Positions 12,198-12,700 of a stretch of 12,700 bases of DNA are shown one piece after another. A program made the translations under genes and the position numbers. How positions within the stretch are numbered: position 1 is the first letter of the stretch; each line of letters opens with the position of its first letter. This DNA comes from an uncultured Actinomycetes bacterium (GTDB lineage: Bacteria; Actinomycetota; Thermoleophilia; Solirubrobacterales; Solirubrobacteraceae): assembly GCA_937888775.1 (NCBI GenBank), contig CALAQT010000142.1:1-12700 (forward strand), written 5' to 3'. The notes under the pieces were generated by a model, which was not told the origin of the DNA, did not search any database, and was given only the letters and a program-made list of their open reading frames with translations.

Positions 12198-12645
12198 ATG
12201 GACGATCGTGAGAAGTCGGATGGTCGCGTAGTACCGGTGAAGTTGTCGAACAACGCCCAAGGCGGGGCGGCGGAGATAGTGGAGGGAAGGCGATCAGCCA
12301 AGGGGAACACGACCAGTGAAACGCGCCCCGGACTCAGTGCCGGGCAGGGCGCGCTGAGTGAGCTTGGTCGTGTGCGCCGAGTGGCAGCAATGGACAGGGA
12401 AGCGCGGTTCACCGCGCTCCTGCACCACGTTGATGTCGATCGTCTGCGGGCGGCGTATTGGGTGCTGAAGCCCAAGGCTGCGCCCGGGGTGGACGGGGTC
12501 ACGTGGGCGGATTACGGGCTGGAGTTGGAGGACAACCTCACAGATCTCCATGCTCGGGTTCACAGGGGTGCGTACCGGGCAAGACCGTCGCGGAGGGTGT
12601 ACATCCCGAAACCCGATGGGCGGCTGCGGCCGCTCGGGGTCGGCA
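12198..12645 (+). CDS. ltrA: Group II intron reverse transcriptase/maturase, N-terminal part, interrupted
   Basis: ATG at 12198 (GTG 12195 also in frame) opens a frame reading MDDREKSDGRVVPVKLSNNA, then AKGNTTSETRPGLSAGQGAL, RFTALLHHVDVDRLRAAYWV, LKPKAAPGVDGVTWADYG, HARVHRGAYRARPSRRVYIP and KPDGRLRPLGV. This is the N-terminal extension and RT0/RT1 blocks (PGVDGVTW, YxPxPxRRVYIPKPDGxxRPLG) of intron-encoded proteins. These proteins aid splicing and reverse-transcribe the intron into DNA. After RPLGV the family continues with residues like ALEDKIVQ, but here the sequence switches to an intron 3' end in antisense. The catalytic YADD block, maturase and any endonuclease domain are therefore not joined in this window. 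The host gene is probably inactive. Confidence 0.85.
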
Positions 12646-12700
12646 GGGTAGGCCGGGCACATTGCTGTGCCCGGCCCCCCTCAGAACCGTGCGAGCGGGT
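12646..12700 (-). ncRNA. 3' end of a second group II intron (domain V remnant and domain VI), antisense to the RT gene
   Basis: On the minus strand the sequence reads (..)CGCACGGTTCTGAGGGGGG, then the hairpin GGCCGGGCAC-AGCAAT-GTGCCCGGCC (12651-12676, ten perfect pairs), then TACCC. CACGGTTCTG is the 3' arm of catalytic domain V (typical GAGCCGTG...CACGGTTC), and the hairpin sits where domain VI belongs. The rest of the intron continues right of the window. The apparent junction is near 12645/12646. No bulged adenosine is evident in the hairpin, so the branch point is unclear. Confidence 0.65.

Noticed and set aside
1..12700. tRNA, rRNA, CRISPR array
   Set aside because: No cloverleaf with a TTCGANNC-type arm, no rRNA core sequence and no regularly spaced repeat was found on either strand.

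Overview
The window is GC-rich (roughly 68-70%) and looks like an actinomycete of the class Thermoleophilia, probably order Solirubrobacterales. The best markers are two secreted proteins of types I associate with that group: a small one with the signal segment VALFVALGGTSYA followed by GSVxxxxLxNGSVTSKKLANGS-like repeats, and a large one with Ig-like parts around an Arg/Lys/Val-rich stretch.

Left part (1-5937): nested mobile DNA. Five copies of one IS21-like terminus (TGTTGCCGCTCAG followed by subterminal GTAGTTTCGAATGTG-type repeats) can be paired. (a) A terminus ending at 523 closes an element that starts left of the window. (b) 528-798 is a 271-bp MITE with 26-bp perfect inverted ends and a 5-bp target duplication, ACCCG. 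(c) 805-5932 is a cassette flanked by the 5-bp duplication CCCGC. It carries a heavy-metal efflux gene, its CadC/ArsR-type sensor, a glycosyltransferase and a methyltransferase, but no istA/istB. (d) An IS110-family element (812-2666, flanked by a CC core dinucleotide) sits inside the left inverted repeat of this cassette and splits it into TGTTGCC and GCTCAGG. Upstream of its DEDD recombinase gene is a sequence that folds like a bridge RNA. One internal loop carries guides matching the exact insertion site. A second carries guides matching the element's own right and left ends. This is the main discovery of the window: target and donor specificity of an RNA-guided recombinase can be read directly, and the target is the conserved end of another transposon family.

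Middle part (5946-11019): ordinary host or accessory genes. A minus-strand run of three genes encodes a single-pass membrane protein, a small secreted protein and a 696-aa secreted protein. Divergent from it, a plus-strand run of four small genes (excisionase-like HTH protein, helical 145-aa protein, 78-aa membrane protein, 94-aa protein) is tightly packed and probably one transcript. Its function is unknown.

Right part (11020-12700): about 800 bp with coding-like fragments but no intact gene (one is a zinc-ribbon-like piece), then the 5' part of a group II intron reverse transcriptase/maturase gene. That gene is interrupted after its conserved RPLG motif by what looks like the 3' end (domain V remnant plus domain VI hairpin) of a second group II intron in antisense orientation, which continues beyond the window.
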